Source: Rhodobiaceae bacterium (GTDB taxonomy: Bacteria; Pseudomonadota; Alphaproteobacteria; Parvibaculales; Parvibaculaceae). From it: a stretch of 64,000 nt of DNA. The notes under the pieces are model-generated. The model did not search any database, was not told where the DNA came from, and saw only the letters and a program-made list of their open reading frames with translations. The stretch spans positions 310,001 through 374,000 of the forward strand of contig JAAWWE010000001.1 in assembly GCA_021404525.1 (NCBI GenBank), written 5' to 3'. Position numbers and translations under genes: made by a program. Below, piece after piece: positions 1 through 8,883 of this stretch. Each line of letters opens with the position of its first letter. Positions within the stretch are counted from its first letter, which is position 1.

Positions 1-17
1 GCGCGCAGTCTGCACGG

Positions 18-37
18 GCCCCTTGGCACGAAGGGGC
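18..37 (+). other. Short perfect stem-loop at window edge
   Basis: A 7-bp perfect stem (gcccctt pairing with aaggggc) encloses a 6-base loop. It is not followed by a T-run, so it does not look like a terminator by itself. It lies in the tail of whatever gene precedes the window and its role cannot be judged from here. Confidence 0.3.
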
Positions 38-70
38 ATAAGCCCTAAATAATGAGAACGCTTGTTTCCC

Positions 71-99
71 ACCCCGGTCCCTCAGGCCGGGGTGTTTTC
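71..99 (+). terminator. Rho-independent terminator of the gene before the window
   Basis: A 7-bp GC-rich stem (accccgg with ccggggt) is followed directly by gttttct. It stands 57 bases before the ABC transporter start and most likely ends transcription of an unseen upstream gene on the plus strand. Confidence 0.6.
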
Positions 100-155
100 T
101 TCTGCATTCTGCGAAATCCGAAGAGATAGAGTGAACGGGCACCAGAGGAGGGCGC

Positions 156-2012
156 ATGACGCCACGCATTGGGGCAATGAGCGAGCCGGTTAATCTCTCT
201 TTGCCGTCGCAAACGACCAGTACCTATCGTTCTGTGCTGCCGCTGCTTTGGCCGGAAGGCAGGGCAGATCTTCGTACGCGTGTCGTTCTAGCCTTCATTG
301 CCATGTTCGCTGCGAAAGCGTTCACTGTCTACGCACCCTTTTTCTATCGTGATGCCGTCGATGCCCTAACCGCCGATGAGACGAGTACCGCAGCCATCGT
401 CGCCGTACCAGTAGCCCTGGTAGTCGCCTACGGCGTTGCCCGCATCATGATGATTGCTATGGCGCAATTGCGCGATGGCCTGTTTGCCCGTGTGGGACAG
501 AACGCTGTCCGGACATTGGCCCTGCGCACCTTCAAGCATATCCATGCGCTCTCTTTGCGGTTTCATCTGGAACGCCGGACAGGGGGATTAAGCCGGATTA
601 TCGAGCGCGGCACCAAGGCTATTGAGTTTCTGCTGCGCTTTTCGCTCTTCAGCATTTTTCCGACCATCATCGAACTGCTGCTTGTCGCAGGCATTCTCTG
701 GTGGAACTTTGATTGGCGCTACGCGGCGGTCACCGGCGGGGTCATTTCTCTCTATATCGCTTTCACTTACTGGGCGACGGAGTGGCGCACAGCTATTCGC
801 CGGGAGATGAATGACCGGGACACAGAAGCGAACACCAAGGCAATCGACAGTCTGCTCAACTACGAGACCGTCAAGTATTTCGGCAATGAACGCCACGAAA
901 GCGGCCGCTATGACAAAGCGATGGAAGGTTATGAAGATGCCGCCATCCGCACATCCACGTCGCTTTCAGTGTTGAATACCGGTCAGACCCTCATCTTCAC
1001 CTTTGGCCTGATCGCGCTCATGTTGATGGCCGCCTATGGGGTTGCCGCCGGGCAGCTGACCGTTGGTGAGTTTGTCATGGTGAATGCGTTCATGATCCAA
1101 CTGTCCGCGCCGCTCAATCTTCTGGGATCAGTCTACCGTGAGATCCGGCAAGCCCTTGTCGACATGGAAACCATGTTCGGACTGATTGCGGTGCCGCCTG
1201 AAATCGTTGATCAACCCGGCGCAGAAACGCTGAAGGTCTCAGGCGGTGCGATCCGGTTTGATGATGTTTCTTTTTCCTACGATCCAGATCGCGGCATTCT
1301 GAGCCACGTGTCCTTTGAGGTGCCAGCTGGCAAGTCCGTTGCCCTCGTGGGCCCGTCAGGAGCAGGAAAATCGACCATCAGCCGCATTCTTTATAGGTTC
1401 TATGATGTGCAGGAGGGGTCGGTCACCATTGATGGTCAGGAGATCTCAAGGGTTACCCAGGACAGTCTGCGTGCATCGATCGGGATTGTTCCCCAGGATA
1501 CGGTCCTCTTCAACGACACTATTCGTTACAATATTCGCTATGGACGTCCAGACGCCACGGATGCGGAGGTGGAAGAAGCCGCCCGTCTTGCCCAGATTTC
1601 AGACTTTATTTCCGGCCTCCCGAGGGGTTACGACACAATGGTCGGGGAGCGGGGTCTCAAACTGTCAGGCGGAGAGAAGCAGCGGGTCGCGATTGCCCGG
1701 ACGATCCTCAAAAACCCGCCTATCTTGATGCTGGATGAAGCGACATCGGCTCTCGACAGCGCGACAGAGCGTGAAATCCAGTCAGCGCTTGGCATTATCT
1801 CAGAAAATCGTACGACGTTGATCATTGCCCACCGCTTGTCCACCGTTGTAGACGCAGACGAAATTCTGGTTCTGGACAAAGGCCAGATCATTGAGCGAGG
1901 CAGCCACCGCGATCTCTTGGGCCTGGGCGGGACTTACGCGGATATGTGGAACCGTCAGCTGGAAGAAGCAGCTGAAACCCAAGCGTTAAGCGAACCCCAA
2001 AACGCCCCATAA
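156..2012 (+). CDS. Atm1/HMT1-type ABC exporter (fused permease and ATPase)
   Basis: Half-size ABC exporter of 618 residues: an N-terminal six-helix membrane domain (about residues 35-330) followed by an ATPase domain (about 365-600). Visible motifs are Walker A GPSGAGKST near residue 400, signature LSGGEKQRVAIAR, Walker B ILMLDEATSALD and an H-loop in IIAHRLSTV. The stretch LNYETVKYFGNE in the membrane domain is characteristic of the Atm1/HMT1 branch, which exports glutathione-linked or persulfide compounds in iron-sulfur and heavy-metal homeostasis; the substrate here is inferred from the family only. The first ATG has gaggaggg 5 bases upstream; a second ATG eight codons on is possible. psd and pssA follow on the same strand. 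Confidence 0.9.
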   Translation: MTPRIGAMSEPVNLSLPSQTTSTYRSVLPLLWPEGRADLRTRVVLAFIAMFAAKAFTVYAPFFYRDAVDALTADETSTAAIVAVPVALVVAYGVARIMMIAMAQLRDGLFARVGQNAVRTLALRTFKHIHALSLRFHLERRTGGLSRIIERGTKAIEFLLRFSLFSIFPTIIELLLVAGILWWNFDWRYAAVTGGVISLYIAFTYWATEWRTAIRREMNDRDTEANTKAIDSLLNYETVKYFGNERHESGRYDKAMEGYEDAAIRTSTSLSVLNTGQTLIFTFGLIALMLMAAYGVAAGQLTVGEFVMVNAFMIQLSAPLNLLGSVYREIRQALVDMETMFGLIAVPPEIVDQPGAETLKVSGGAIRFDDVSFSYDPDRGILSHVSFEVPAGKSVALVGPSGAGKSTISRILYRFYDVQEGSVTIDGQEISRVTQDSLRASIGIVPQDTVLFNDTIRYNIRYGRPDATDAEVEEAARLAQISDFISGLPRGYDTMVGERGLKLSGGEKQRVAIARTILKNPPILMLDEATSALDSATEREIQSALGIISENRTTLIIAHRLSTVVDADEILVLDKGQIIERGSHRDLLGLGGTYADMWNRQLEEAAETQALSEPQNAP

Positions 2013-2110
2013 AACCTTCAAGAGAAAGAGAGCCCTTAACCTAGGGCCATCGCCACTGTAAGGTGGAGCAAATGGCGGCTTGGCCGCGCAATCTAACTCA
2101 GGAACCGTCA

Positions 2111-2803
2111 ATGGACGCACTTACCTCTGTTCTCGTGCCAATTCACAAAGAGGGGCACAAGTTCATCCTCATTTTTGCCGCGATCACCTTGCTTCTCTTC
2201 CTCCTATGGGAGCCGCTTGGCTGGCTTGGCGTGATTTTGACGGCATGGTGCGCCTATTTTTTTCGCGATCCTGATCGTCTGACCCCCGCGCGCGACGGAT
2301 TGCTCATTTCGCCCGCCGATGGTGTGGTGAGCCTCATCACAGAGGCTGCACCGCCACCTGAATTGGGGCTTGGTGAAATGGCCCGGCCGCGGATCAGTAT
2401 TTTCATGAATGTGTTTAACTGCCATGTGAACCGCTCGCCGGTCTCCGGCACGGTAACGCGCACGGCCTATCGTCCAGGTCTTTTCCTGAATGCAGACCTC
2501 GACAAGGCAAGTGACGACAATGAGCGCCATTCTTTGGTGATTGATACAGCCAATGGCAAAAGCTATGTGGTCGTCCAGATTGCCGGGCTCGTTGCCCGCC
2601 GCATCGTGAATGAAGTGAAAGATGGGGACGCACTGCAGGCCGGCGAACGCTTCGGCCTCATTCGGTTCGGGAGTCGGGTCGATGTTTACCTTGAACCAGG
2701 AGAGTCTCCCTTGGTTTCTGTGGGACAGACCATGATCGCCGGTGAAACCGTCCTCGTTGACACCAAGTCTGACGAAACCGCAAGGCTTGCAGAAATCCGG
2801 TAA
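2111..2803 (+). CDS. psd: Phosphatidylserine decarboxylase (short alphaproteobacterial form)
   Basis: Makes phosphatidylethanolamine from phosphatidylserine at the inner membrane. The enzyme cuts itself at a Gly-Ser bond to make a pyruvoyl cofactor; here the site is FGSRVD with Ser188 as the predicted pyruvoyl residue. At 230 residues it matches the short form found in Rhizobiales. Two hydrophobic stretches near residues 16-45 would anchor it. I chose the ATG at 2111 because aggaa lies 6 bases upstream and the product begins [15 protein letters not shown], as relatives do; the frame is open back to a GTG at 2063 with a poor site. pssA, which supplies its substrate, is 53 bases downstream. Confidence 0.93.
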   Translation: MDALTSVLVPIHKEGHKFILIFAAITLLLFLLWEPLGWLGVILTAWCAYFFRDPDRLTPARDGLLISPADGVVSLITEAAPPPELGLGEMARPRISIFMNVFNCHVNRSPVSGTVTRTAYRPGLFLNADLDKASDDNERHSLVIDTANGKSYVVVQIAGLVARRIVNEVKDGDALQAGERFGLIRFGSRVDVYLEPGESPLVSVGQTMIAGETVLVDTKSDETARLAEIR

Positions 2804-2856
2804 GCGACGGAAACTGTGAGCACAAGCCCAGAGGTTAGGGAATAGAGGAGCAGACC

Positions 2857-3699
2857 ATGGCAATCTCTCCATTCGGATCGCGTGACCGGTCGCCTGGTAC
2901 ACATCAGCGTCGGAGCCTCAAAACCCTGCCGATCCGCAGTCTTGTGCCAAATAGTCTGACCGTCATGGCGCTTTGCGCGGGGCTGACCTCTATTCGATTT
3001 GGGCTCGATGGGAAATTCGAGCTGGCCGTTCTTGCCATCTGTGTGGCCGCTATCCTCGACGGGCTCGATGGTCGTGTAGCGCGCCTTCTCAAGGGGACCA
3101 CTAAGTTTGGCGCGGAACTGGACTCCTTGTCCGACTTTCTCTGCTTTGGTGTGGCGCCGGTCATGCTGCTCTATCTCTGGACCTTGAACGGTCTGGGGGG
3201 GCTTGGCTGGATTGTGGTCTTGGGCTTCGCCGTCTGCTGCGCCTTACGCTTGGCGCGCTTCAACGTTGCTCTAGAAGACCCAGACAAACCCGCCTGGACG
3301 GCTAACTACTTTATTGGCGTTCCGTCTCCAGCCGCGGCTGGGCTTGTCATGTTGCCACTTTTTCTCTCTTTCATTGGCGTCGACTTCCTGAAAGACGTAC
3401 CGGTGCTTGTTGCCGCTTATGTTGCCGGTATCGCCTTTTTGATGGTGAGCAAGATCCCGACTTTCTCTGGCAAGAGACTGGGCATGCGGGTGCGCCGGGA
3501 TGAAATGTTGCCCGTACTGTTGGGTGTCGCACTATCAGTTGCTGTGCTCTTCAGCTATCCCTGGATTACTCTCAGCGTTTTGGTCGTTGGATATCTGGCT
3601 GTTTTGCCCGTCAGCACGATGCGGTACCGACACCATCAGAAGCGTACGGCGTTTGTCTCTGATGATGATGAGGACGAGTTCCTGGCGGACTCAAAATAA
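2857..3699 (+). CDS. pssA: CDP-diacylglycerol-serine O-phosphatidyltransferase
   Basis: Integral membrane enzyme joining serine to CDP-diacylglycerol, giving phosphatidylserine for Psd. The CDP-alcohol phosphotransferase signature is complete: DGLDGRVAR, then after eight residues GAELDSLSD, supplying the metal-binding aspartates. About eight hydrophobic segments follow, and the C-terminus is acidic (DDDEDEF). Length 280 residues is normal for the type II enzyme. GAGGAG sits 6 bases before the ATG. Placed with psd, it forms the phosphatidylethanolamine branch of phospholipid synthesis; a hairpin terminator begins at its stop codon. Confidence 0.93.
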   Translation: MAISPFGSRDRSPGTHQRRSLKTLPIRSLVPNSLTVMALCAGLTSIRFGLDGKFELAVLAICVAAILDGLDGRVARLLKGTTKFGAELDSLSDFLCFGVAPVMLLYLWTLNGLGGLGWIVVLGFAVCCALRLARFNVALEDPDKPAWTANYFIGVPSPAAAGLVMLPLFLSFIGVDFLKDVPVLVAAYVAGIAFLMVSKIPTFSGKRLGMRVRRDEMLPVLLGVALSVAVLFSYPWITLSVLVVGYLAVLPVSTMRYRHHQKRTAFVSDDDEDEFLADSK

Positions 3700-3727
3700 A
3701 AGGCCCCACTGTGTCAGCAGGGCCTTT
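3699..3727. terminator. Bidirectional rho-independent terminator between pssA and the RND pump
   Basis: An 8-bp perfect stem (aaaggccc with gggccttt) encloses a 13-base loop. Because it starts with A and ends with T it can act for pssA on the plus strand and, with the pump gene ending 36 bases away, for the minus-strand efflux operon. Confidence 0.65.
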
Positions 3728-3762
3728 CCAACCTGAAAGCCTAACAGGCCGCAGCCGTGTTT

Positions 3763-6700
3763 CTATTCGGCTGGTTGAGAATGTCTCCAGTCTTCCGAGT
3801 CGCGGCGCAGGAAGCGCCGGTTCTGGAAGGAACGCTTAAAGCGACTTGGAGCCACCAGCAGAACAGGAACCAACACCAGGGTCAGCAAGGTCGAGAAGCC
3901 AAGCCCAAAGATGATCGCGGTTGAGAGCTGCACCCACCAGGCGGCGACCGGGCCGCCATAGGTGATTTCGCGAGCGAAGAAGTTTACATTCACCTGGATG
4001 GCCATAGGCAGCAGGCCAAACATAGTTGTAATTGTCGTCAGCAGAATAGGGCGCAGACGTTGCCCAGCTGTCCGGAGAACGGCTTCAATTTCATCCATCC
4101 CATCTCGCAGCAATCGTTGATAGGTATCGATCAACACGATCGAGTTGTTCACCACAATCCCGGCAAGCGCAACGATCCCGGTTCCGGTCATGATGATCGA
4201 GAAGGTTTGGCCGGTCACCATCATGCCGAGCAGCACACCTACTGTTGAGAGCACGACCGTCGAGAGTGTAAGGACAGAAAAGTAGAAGCTGTTGAACTGG
4301 GTCAGCAGAATAATGAACATCAGGAAGAGGGCGGCAAGCATTGCCTTGCCGAGGAAGTCCCCCGCTGCGGCCTGTTCTTCATTGGCGCCACGGAATTTAA
4401 CCGTCACCGCCGGATCAATTTCCTGCTCCGCGAGCCAGTCTTCCAGAATGCCAACGACCTCATCCACATTGCGTTTTGCACCTGTCTCCGGATTGACGCC
4501 GGTATTGGCTTTCAATGTGTAACGCCGACTACCGTCGATGCGTTCAATGGTCGAGACCTGCTGTTGCGGTTCCCGCGAGACGAAATTGCTGATCGGCACC
4601 AGCCCGTTATTTGTTCGGATGCGAAGCTGATCCAGCTGCGCCACGCTTCGATATTCACTCGGATAGCGGACGCGGATATCGACTTCGTCCTCAGCATCGT
4701 CCGGACGGTAATTACCAATCAAAATACCGTTAGTGACAAGCTGCACTGTGGCACCAACTGTCGTGATGTCGGCGCCGAAACGGCCCGCCATCTCACGATC
4801 AACCGAGAGTACCCACTCAATGCCGGGCAGCGGACGCGAGTCCTCCACGTCGATCAGACCCAGATCCGTATTGTCGACATGGTGTCGAATGAAACCTGTC
4901 GTACGAAGGAGCGCATCAACATCGTTTGAGGTCAGCTCGATCTGAATATCTTTACCCGTCGGCGGACCGTCTTCGCGCTTGCGCACTTCGACTGTAATGC
5001 CCGGAATTTCCGCCGAGCGCTGGCGGATTTCTTCAAGGATGATGGCACCTTTGCGACGCGTTTCATACTTATCAAGCTCGATCATCATCTCAGCTATTAG
5101 GTCGGCAGGGCGATCACCACCGCCGTTACCAGGGCCACCGCCGCCCACAGAGGTACCTGCTTGAGAGAAGACGGTTCGAACGCCAGCGGTCGACAGTGCG
5201 ATTTCCTCGACCTCTTGAGCCAGACCCTGCATATCGGTCGCAGACAAGTTGCCCCGTGCGCCCACCAGAATGATGGCCTGTTCTGGCTCCGTATCTACGA
5301 AAAATTCGACACCGTTCCCAAATGAGCCGTAGGCAAACATCGTGACGAAAAGAACGAAACTGGCACCGCTTAGGACCAAAATCGGATGATGAACCAGCTT
5401 ATCCAGCATTCGGACATAGGAGCCTGTCAGTCCGGGAAGGTCTCGCACATCGCCAGTTTCGGCACCAGCAAGCATCTTCAGAACGTCGCTGTCCTGGTCT
5501 TCGGTTTTCCCAACCAGCGACCCAAGAACCGGCAGAAAGAGCATGGCGGTTATGAAGGAAGCGGTCAGAACCACGATCAAGGTGATCGGCAGGTAGGACA
5601 TGAACTCGCCACTAACCCCAGGCCAGGCAAGCATGGGCAAGAAGGCTGCAAGCGTCGTTGCCGTAGAGGACGCAATTGGCCAGAACATGCGTTTAGCGCC
5701 AAGCGAGTAGGCTTCGAGACGATCTAAACCTTCTGCCATTTTTCGGTCGGCATATTCGACAACCACAATGGCACCGTCGACCAGAATACCAACCGACAGA
5801 AGCATGCCGAACATGACCATCATGTTCACGGTCATGCCCATGATCGACATGAAGAGAAAGCCGATCATGAACGAGGTCGGGATGGCGACGCCGACAAGAA
5901 GCGCTGAGCGCATGCCGAGTGCCGCAACACAGACGATCATCACCAGCGCAATCGCTGTGATGATGGAGGCCTGGAGAGACCCGAGCGCTCGGAAAATCCA
6001 GGTCGACGCGTCCAGAGTATAGTTCACCTGAATTTCTTCAGGCCAGTTTGCTGAGAAAGCCTCAACAACCTCTATAACCTGCTGGTTGTTGTCGACAATG
6101 TTCTCGCCGATACGCTTGGTGATCTCCAGCGCAATCGCAGGTTGTCCGTTAAATCGGGCAAAGGAGTCCACATCCTTGAAGGTCCGACGGATGTCGGCAA
6201 GGTCAGACAGGGTAACAACACCATCGCCCGATACTTTGATCGGGAGATTGAGAATGTCGTCGCGGTCTTCAAAAAGTCCTGGCACCTTAACGGAGAAACG
6301 GCCTTCCCCCGAATTGACGGCGCCGGCGGCGACCAGGCGGTTGTTGAGCGAAACCGCATTGATCAACTCAGATTGCGAGACATCATAGGACTCCATGCGC
6401 GATGGATCGATGATCACCTCAAGAAGCTCTTCGCGGTGGCCTACAAGCTCCGCCTGCAAAACCGTCGAGACGCTGCCTTCTATTTGATCTTTCAAGGCCC
6501 GCGCATTTTGAAAGAGTGTGCGTTCAGGTACGTCACCCGACAGAGTAACGATCAAGACCGGGAAGAGAGAGGTGTTGAATTCGCGGACTGTGGGTTCCTC
6601 CGTATCGCCAGGGAGTTCGGCCTGGGCCAGATCTACTTTTTCGCGCACATCTGCAAGGGCTGAATCCTTGTCAAAGCTCACATCAAATTCAAGGATGATC

Positions 6701-6972
6701 CCTGCATGGCCAGTTGAGGCAATGGCGGTCAATTCATCAAGACCCTCAAGAGAACGAAGTTCCGTCTCCATAGGCTTGATCAACAGTCGCTCAGCGTCTT
6801 CAGGGGAGATGCCCTGGTGGACGATGGAGACATAGAAAACCGGGATTTGAATGTCCGGGTCGGCTTCTTTCGGGATAGAGATGTAAGCTGACACGCCCGC
6901 GAGCACCATTAGAACCATCAATGTCATGACGGTTCTGGTGCGCGCTATTGCTGCATCAATAAAGCTATTCAT
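3763..6972 (-). CDS. RND efflux pump, inner-membrane permease
   Basis: Proton-driven resistance-nodulation-division permease of 1069 residues, the usual size of AcrB/MdtB-like pumps. It begins MNSFIDAAIARTRTV with a first helix at about 12-30, then a large periplasmic loop, a helix cluster about 335-480, a second loop with a glycine-rich GGGGPGNGGG stretch near 615, and a second helix cluster after about 860. GMLLSVGILVDGAIVVVEYA carries the conserved helix-4 acidic residue used in proton relay. The start ATG overlaps the stop of the adaptor gene by four bases (ATGA), indicating translational coupling. No outer-membrane TolC-type gene is nearby, so the tunnel partner is probably encoded elsewhere. 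Substrate unknown. Confidence 0.92.
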   Translation of the reverse strand: MNSFIDAAIARTRTVMTLMVLMVLAGVSAYISIPKEADPDIQIPVFYVSIVHQGISPEDAERLLIKPMETELRSLEGLDELTAIASTGHAGIILEFDVSFDKDSALADVREKVDLAQAELPGDTEEPTVREFNTSLFPVLIVTLSGDVPERTLFQNARALKDQIEGSVSTVLQAELVGHREELLEVIIDPSRMESYDVSQSELINAVSLNNRLVAAGAVNSGEGRFSVKVPGLFEDRDDILNLPIKVSGDGVVTLSDLADIRRTFKDVDSFARFNGQPAIALEITKRIGENIVDNNQQVIEVVEAFSANWPEEIQVNYTLDASTWIFRALGSLQASIITAIALVMIVCVAALGMRSALLVGVAIPTSFMIGFLFMSIMGMTVNMMVMFGMLLSVGILVDGAIVVVEYADRKMAEGLDRLEAYSLGAKRMFWPIASSTATTLAAFLPMLAWPGVSGEFMSYLPITLIVVLTASFITAMLFLPVLGSLVGKTEDQDSDVLKMLAGAETGDVRDLPGLTGSYVRMLDKLVHHPILVLSGASFVLFVTMFAYGSFGNGVEFFVDTEPEQAIILVGARGNLSATDMQGLAQEVEEIALSTAGVRTVFSQAGTSVGGGGPGNGGGDRPADLIAEMMIELDKYETRRKGAIILEEIRQRSAEIPGITVEVRKREDGPPTGKDIQIELTSNDVDALLRTTGFIRHHVDNTDLGLIDVEDSRPLPGIEWVLSVDREMAGRFGADITTVGATVQLVTNGILIGNYRPDDAEDEVDIRVRYPSEYRSVAQLDQLRIRTNNGLVPISNFVSREPQQQVSTIERIDGSRRYTLKANTGVNPETGAKRNVDEVVGILEDWLAEQEIDPAVTVKFRGANEEQAAAGDFLGKAMLAALFLMFIILLTQFNSFYFSVLTLSTVVLSTVGVLLGMMVTGQTFSIIMTGTGIVALAGIVVNNSIVLIDTYQRLLRDGMDEIEAVLRTAGQRLRPILLTTITTMFGLLPMAIQVNVNFFAREITYGGPVAAWWVQLSTAIIFGLGFSTLLTLVLVPVLLVAPSRFKRSFQNRRFLRRDSEDWRHSQPAE

Positions 6973-8093
6973 GAGGCAGTTCCCATCTCGTCTTCATAGG
7001 TCACATCGACTGTTTGGCCGGGGACCACAAAGTCCTGACCGACTGTAATGAGTTTCGCGCTGGTCGGCAGGCCGGTCACCCAGACACCATCGGGGCCATC
7101 TGCCAATATCTGAACGCGTTGGAAATGCACAATGTTGTTCTCATCGAGGATTCTCAATCCAATGGTTCCGGCATCATCGAGACCCAGGATGGATGGCGGG
7201 ACGCGATGTGCCATCACTTCAGTGCTTGGGACACGGATTTCAGCAGTGACGCCTGAGCGGAGCTTCCGCTCAGGGTTGGGAACCTCCAGTTCGACGCGGA
7301 AAGTACGTGTCGCTGGATCAGCGGTAGTCGAGATGAAACGAACCCGGCCTTCGACAGACTCGCCAGTGACCAGAGTTGCGACACCGACAGTGCCTTCCTG
7401 AAGCTTGTCAACATCGGTTTCTGCGACTTGGCCAACCACGAGGAAGGGGTCCATGTCGACAATTGTCGCACAAGGCTGCGACACTTGCAGATAGTCGCCC
7501 ACCTCGACTGGGCGTGCATCCATCACGCCGTCAAACGGAGCGAGTATTCTTGTGTGGCTGAGCTCTACTTCCTGCTGCTTTACTTGTGCGCGAGCGGCAT
7601 CATAAGCCGCCTGGGATGCGGCTGCTTGGGTCTCAGATCTGTGGCCACGGGCAGCCAGCTTTTGCGCGGCATCAAGTTCCAGCCACCGCTGTCTCATAAG
7701 AGCTTCGGCTTCAGCCATACGAGCGTCGCGGGCATTGAGCGACAGGCGGCAGATCACGTCGCCTTTTTCAACCGATGCGCCTTTTTCCACCGGAAGCTCG
7801 ACAATTGTCCCTGACGTTTCAGCCCGAACCTGCACAGACCTTACGGCCTCGGTCCGGCCTCGAATGACTACTTCGGTGTTTCGAGATTCAGCATGGAAAA
7901 TTGCTGCTCGAACTCTGGGCGTTCGTGCCTCTGTTTCCTCGGCGTCTGCGGTCTCTATGACCTCGCCATTTTCGTCGACCTCAACGACTTCAGCGTCGCC
8001 ATTGCCAATCTGGCCTGACAAAACCCATGCACCAATGATAGCTGCAATAACCAGCGCCAATATGTGGGAACGCCGCAAGCTCATCTTCTTCAA
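6969..8093 (-). CDS. RND efflux periplasmic adaptor (membrane fusion protein)
   Basis: 374-residue HlyD/AcrA-type adaptor linking the pump to an outer-membrane channel. A single N-terminal helix (about 9-26) is followed by an acidic stretch rich in Glu and Asp (about 33-58), a lipoyl-like half-motif (VEKGASVEKGDVICRL), an alpha-hairpin around 130-180, then APFDGVMDARPVEVGDYL, the second half of the lipoyl domain, and a beta-barrel domain. The acidic linker just after the helix is longer than is typical. Read as the middle gene of padR-adaptor-pump, with a 76-base gap after padR. Confidence 0.9.
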   Translation of the reverse strand: MKKMSLRRSHILALVIAAIIGAWVLSGQIGNGDAEVVEVDENGEVIETADAEETEARTPRVRAAIFHAESRNTEVVIRGRTEAVRSVQVRAETSGTIVELPVEKGASVEKGDVICRLSLNARDARMAEAEALMRQRWLELDAAQKLAARGHRSETQAAASQAAYDAARAQVKQQEVELSHTRILAPFDGVMDARPVEVGDYLQVSQPCATIVDMDPFLVVGQVAETDVDKLQEGTVGVATLVTGESVEGRVRFISTTADPATRTFRVELEVPNPERKLRSGVTAEIRVPSTEVMAHRVPPSILGLDDAGTIGLRILDENNIVHFQRVQILADGPDGVWVTGLPTSAKLITVGQDFVVPGQTVDVTYEDEMGTAS

Positions 8094-8169
8094 CCTTCTT
8101 TTCTTAGCCGCTCAAGGGGCTCAATTGTCGATTGATGCATCGACATGTCGTTCGAGAAACCGGCGTTTG

Positions 8170-8712
8170 TCAGCGCACCGGCTCCACCTCATTGTTACGC
8201 ACCGGGTCTTCCACCAGATGCCTATTTTCTTCGATAAACTTCAAGGAAGCCGTCATGACCGCTTCCCCATACCTCCGAACGAATTCCTGTCCGGGGTTTA
8301 CACAACTGTCTTGCTCCGACTGGAGTTCCTGCAACTCGCTTTGAATGCTTTGGACGCGGTCCTCAAGAAGACTTGTTACCCGTTCCGGGGACAACATATC
8401 TGCAAAGAGCATCACAAACAGAAACTCAGACTTGAAGCGGTCTTCGGCAAGAGGTTTGGCGAGAGCCTGTTCAAGCTCGTGCCTGCCGTCGGCTGTAATT
8501 GAATAAATCTTCTTATCTGGTCGCCCCCCCTGTTGCTGGGATTTGCAGGTGACCAAACCATCATCTGTCAGGCGGGTGAGGGCAGGATAAATGGAGCCGA
8601 AACTTGCCTCATGGAAATGAGAAAAGATGCCAGTCTCGAACATTTTCTTGATCTCATATCCTGTGGCGTCACCGAGATCCAGTGCGCCAAGGCAGAGTAT
8701 TTTGACGTCCAT
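8170..8712 (-). CDS. PadR-family transcriptional regulator
   Basis: 180-residue repressor with an N-terminal winged helix (residues about 5-80; FGSIYPALTRLTDDGLV is the recognition region) and a C-terminal helical dimerisation domain typical of the longer PadR subfamily. GRPDKKIYSIT forms the wing. Members usually respond to phenolics or other pump substrates and repress the transport genes next to them. Its place as first gene before the adaptor and pump suggests it represses its own operon; the ligand is unknown. Confidence 0.85.
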   Translation of the reverse strand: MDVKILCLGALDLGDATGYEIKKMFETGIFSHFHEASFGSIYPALTRLTDDGLVTCKSQQQGGRPDKKIYSITADGRHELEQALAKPLAEDRFKSEFLFVMLFADMLSPERVTSLLEDRVQSIQSELQELQSEQDSCVNPGQEFVRRYGEAVMTASLKFIEENRHLVEDPVRNNEVEPVR

Positions 8713-8781
8713 TCTTCCAACAAGGCCTCAAGGGGGAAAATGAGGCTTCCACGCTGTTTCGGGGGCTGCGTATCGTGGCTA

Positions 8782-8809
8782 TATATAGGTTCGATATATC
8801 AAGCGCCAA
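8782..8809 (-). promoter_or_regulatory. Candidate promoter and operator of the padR-efflux operon
   Basis: Read on the minus strand, TTGGCG and TATATA are separated by 16 bases, about 70 bases before padR. The interval is AT-rich and imperfectly symmetric (gatatat facing atatatag), which would let a PadR dimer cover the -10 element. Based on sequence only. Confidence 0.4.
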
Positions 8810-8883
8810 GGCGCAGCAAGGAAGAAATTGTAAATTTTTGTAACGAAATCAGGGGAGTGGCGGCGTAGATCGGCAGTTTGAGC

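Noticed and set aside
8127..8144. gtcgat/atcgac stem-loop between padR and the adaptor gene
   Set aside because: Small stem with no T-run in a 76-base operon gap; could be chance.
7735..8502. 255-residue plus-strand frame across the adaptor and padR
   Set aside because: It spans two real minus-strand genes and their gap, which a real gene is unlikely to do.
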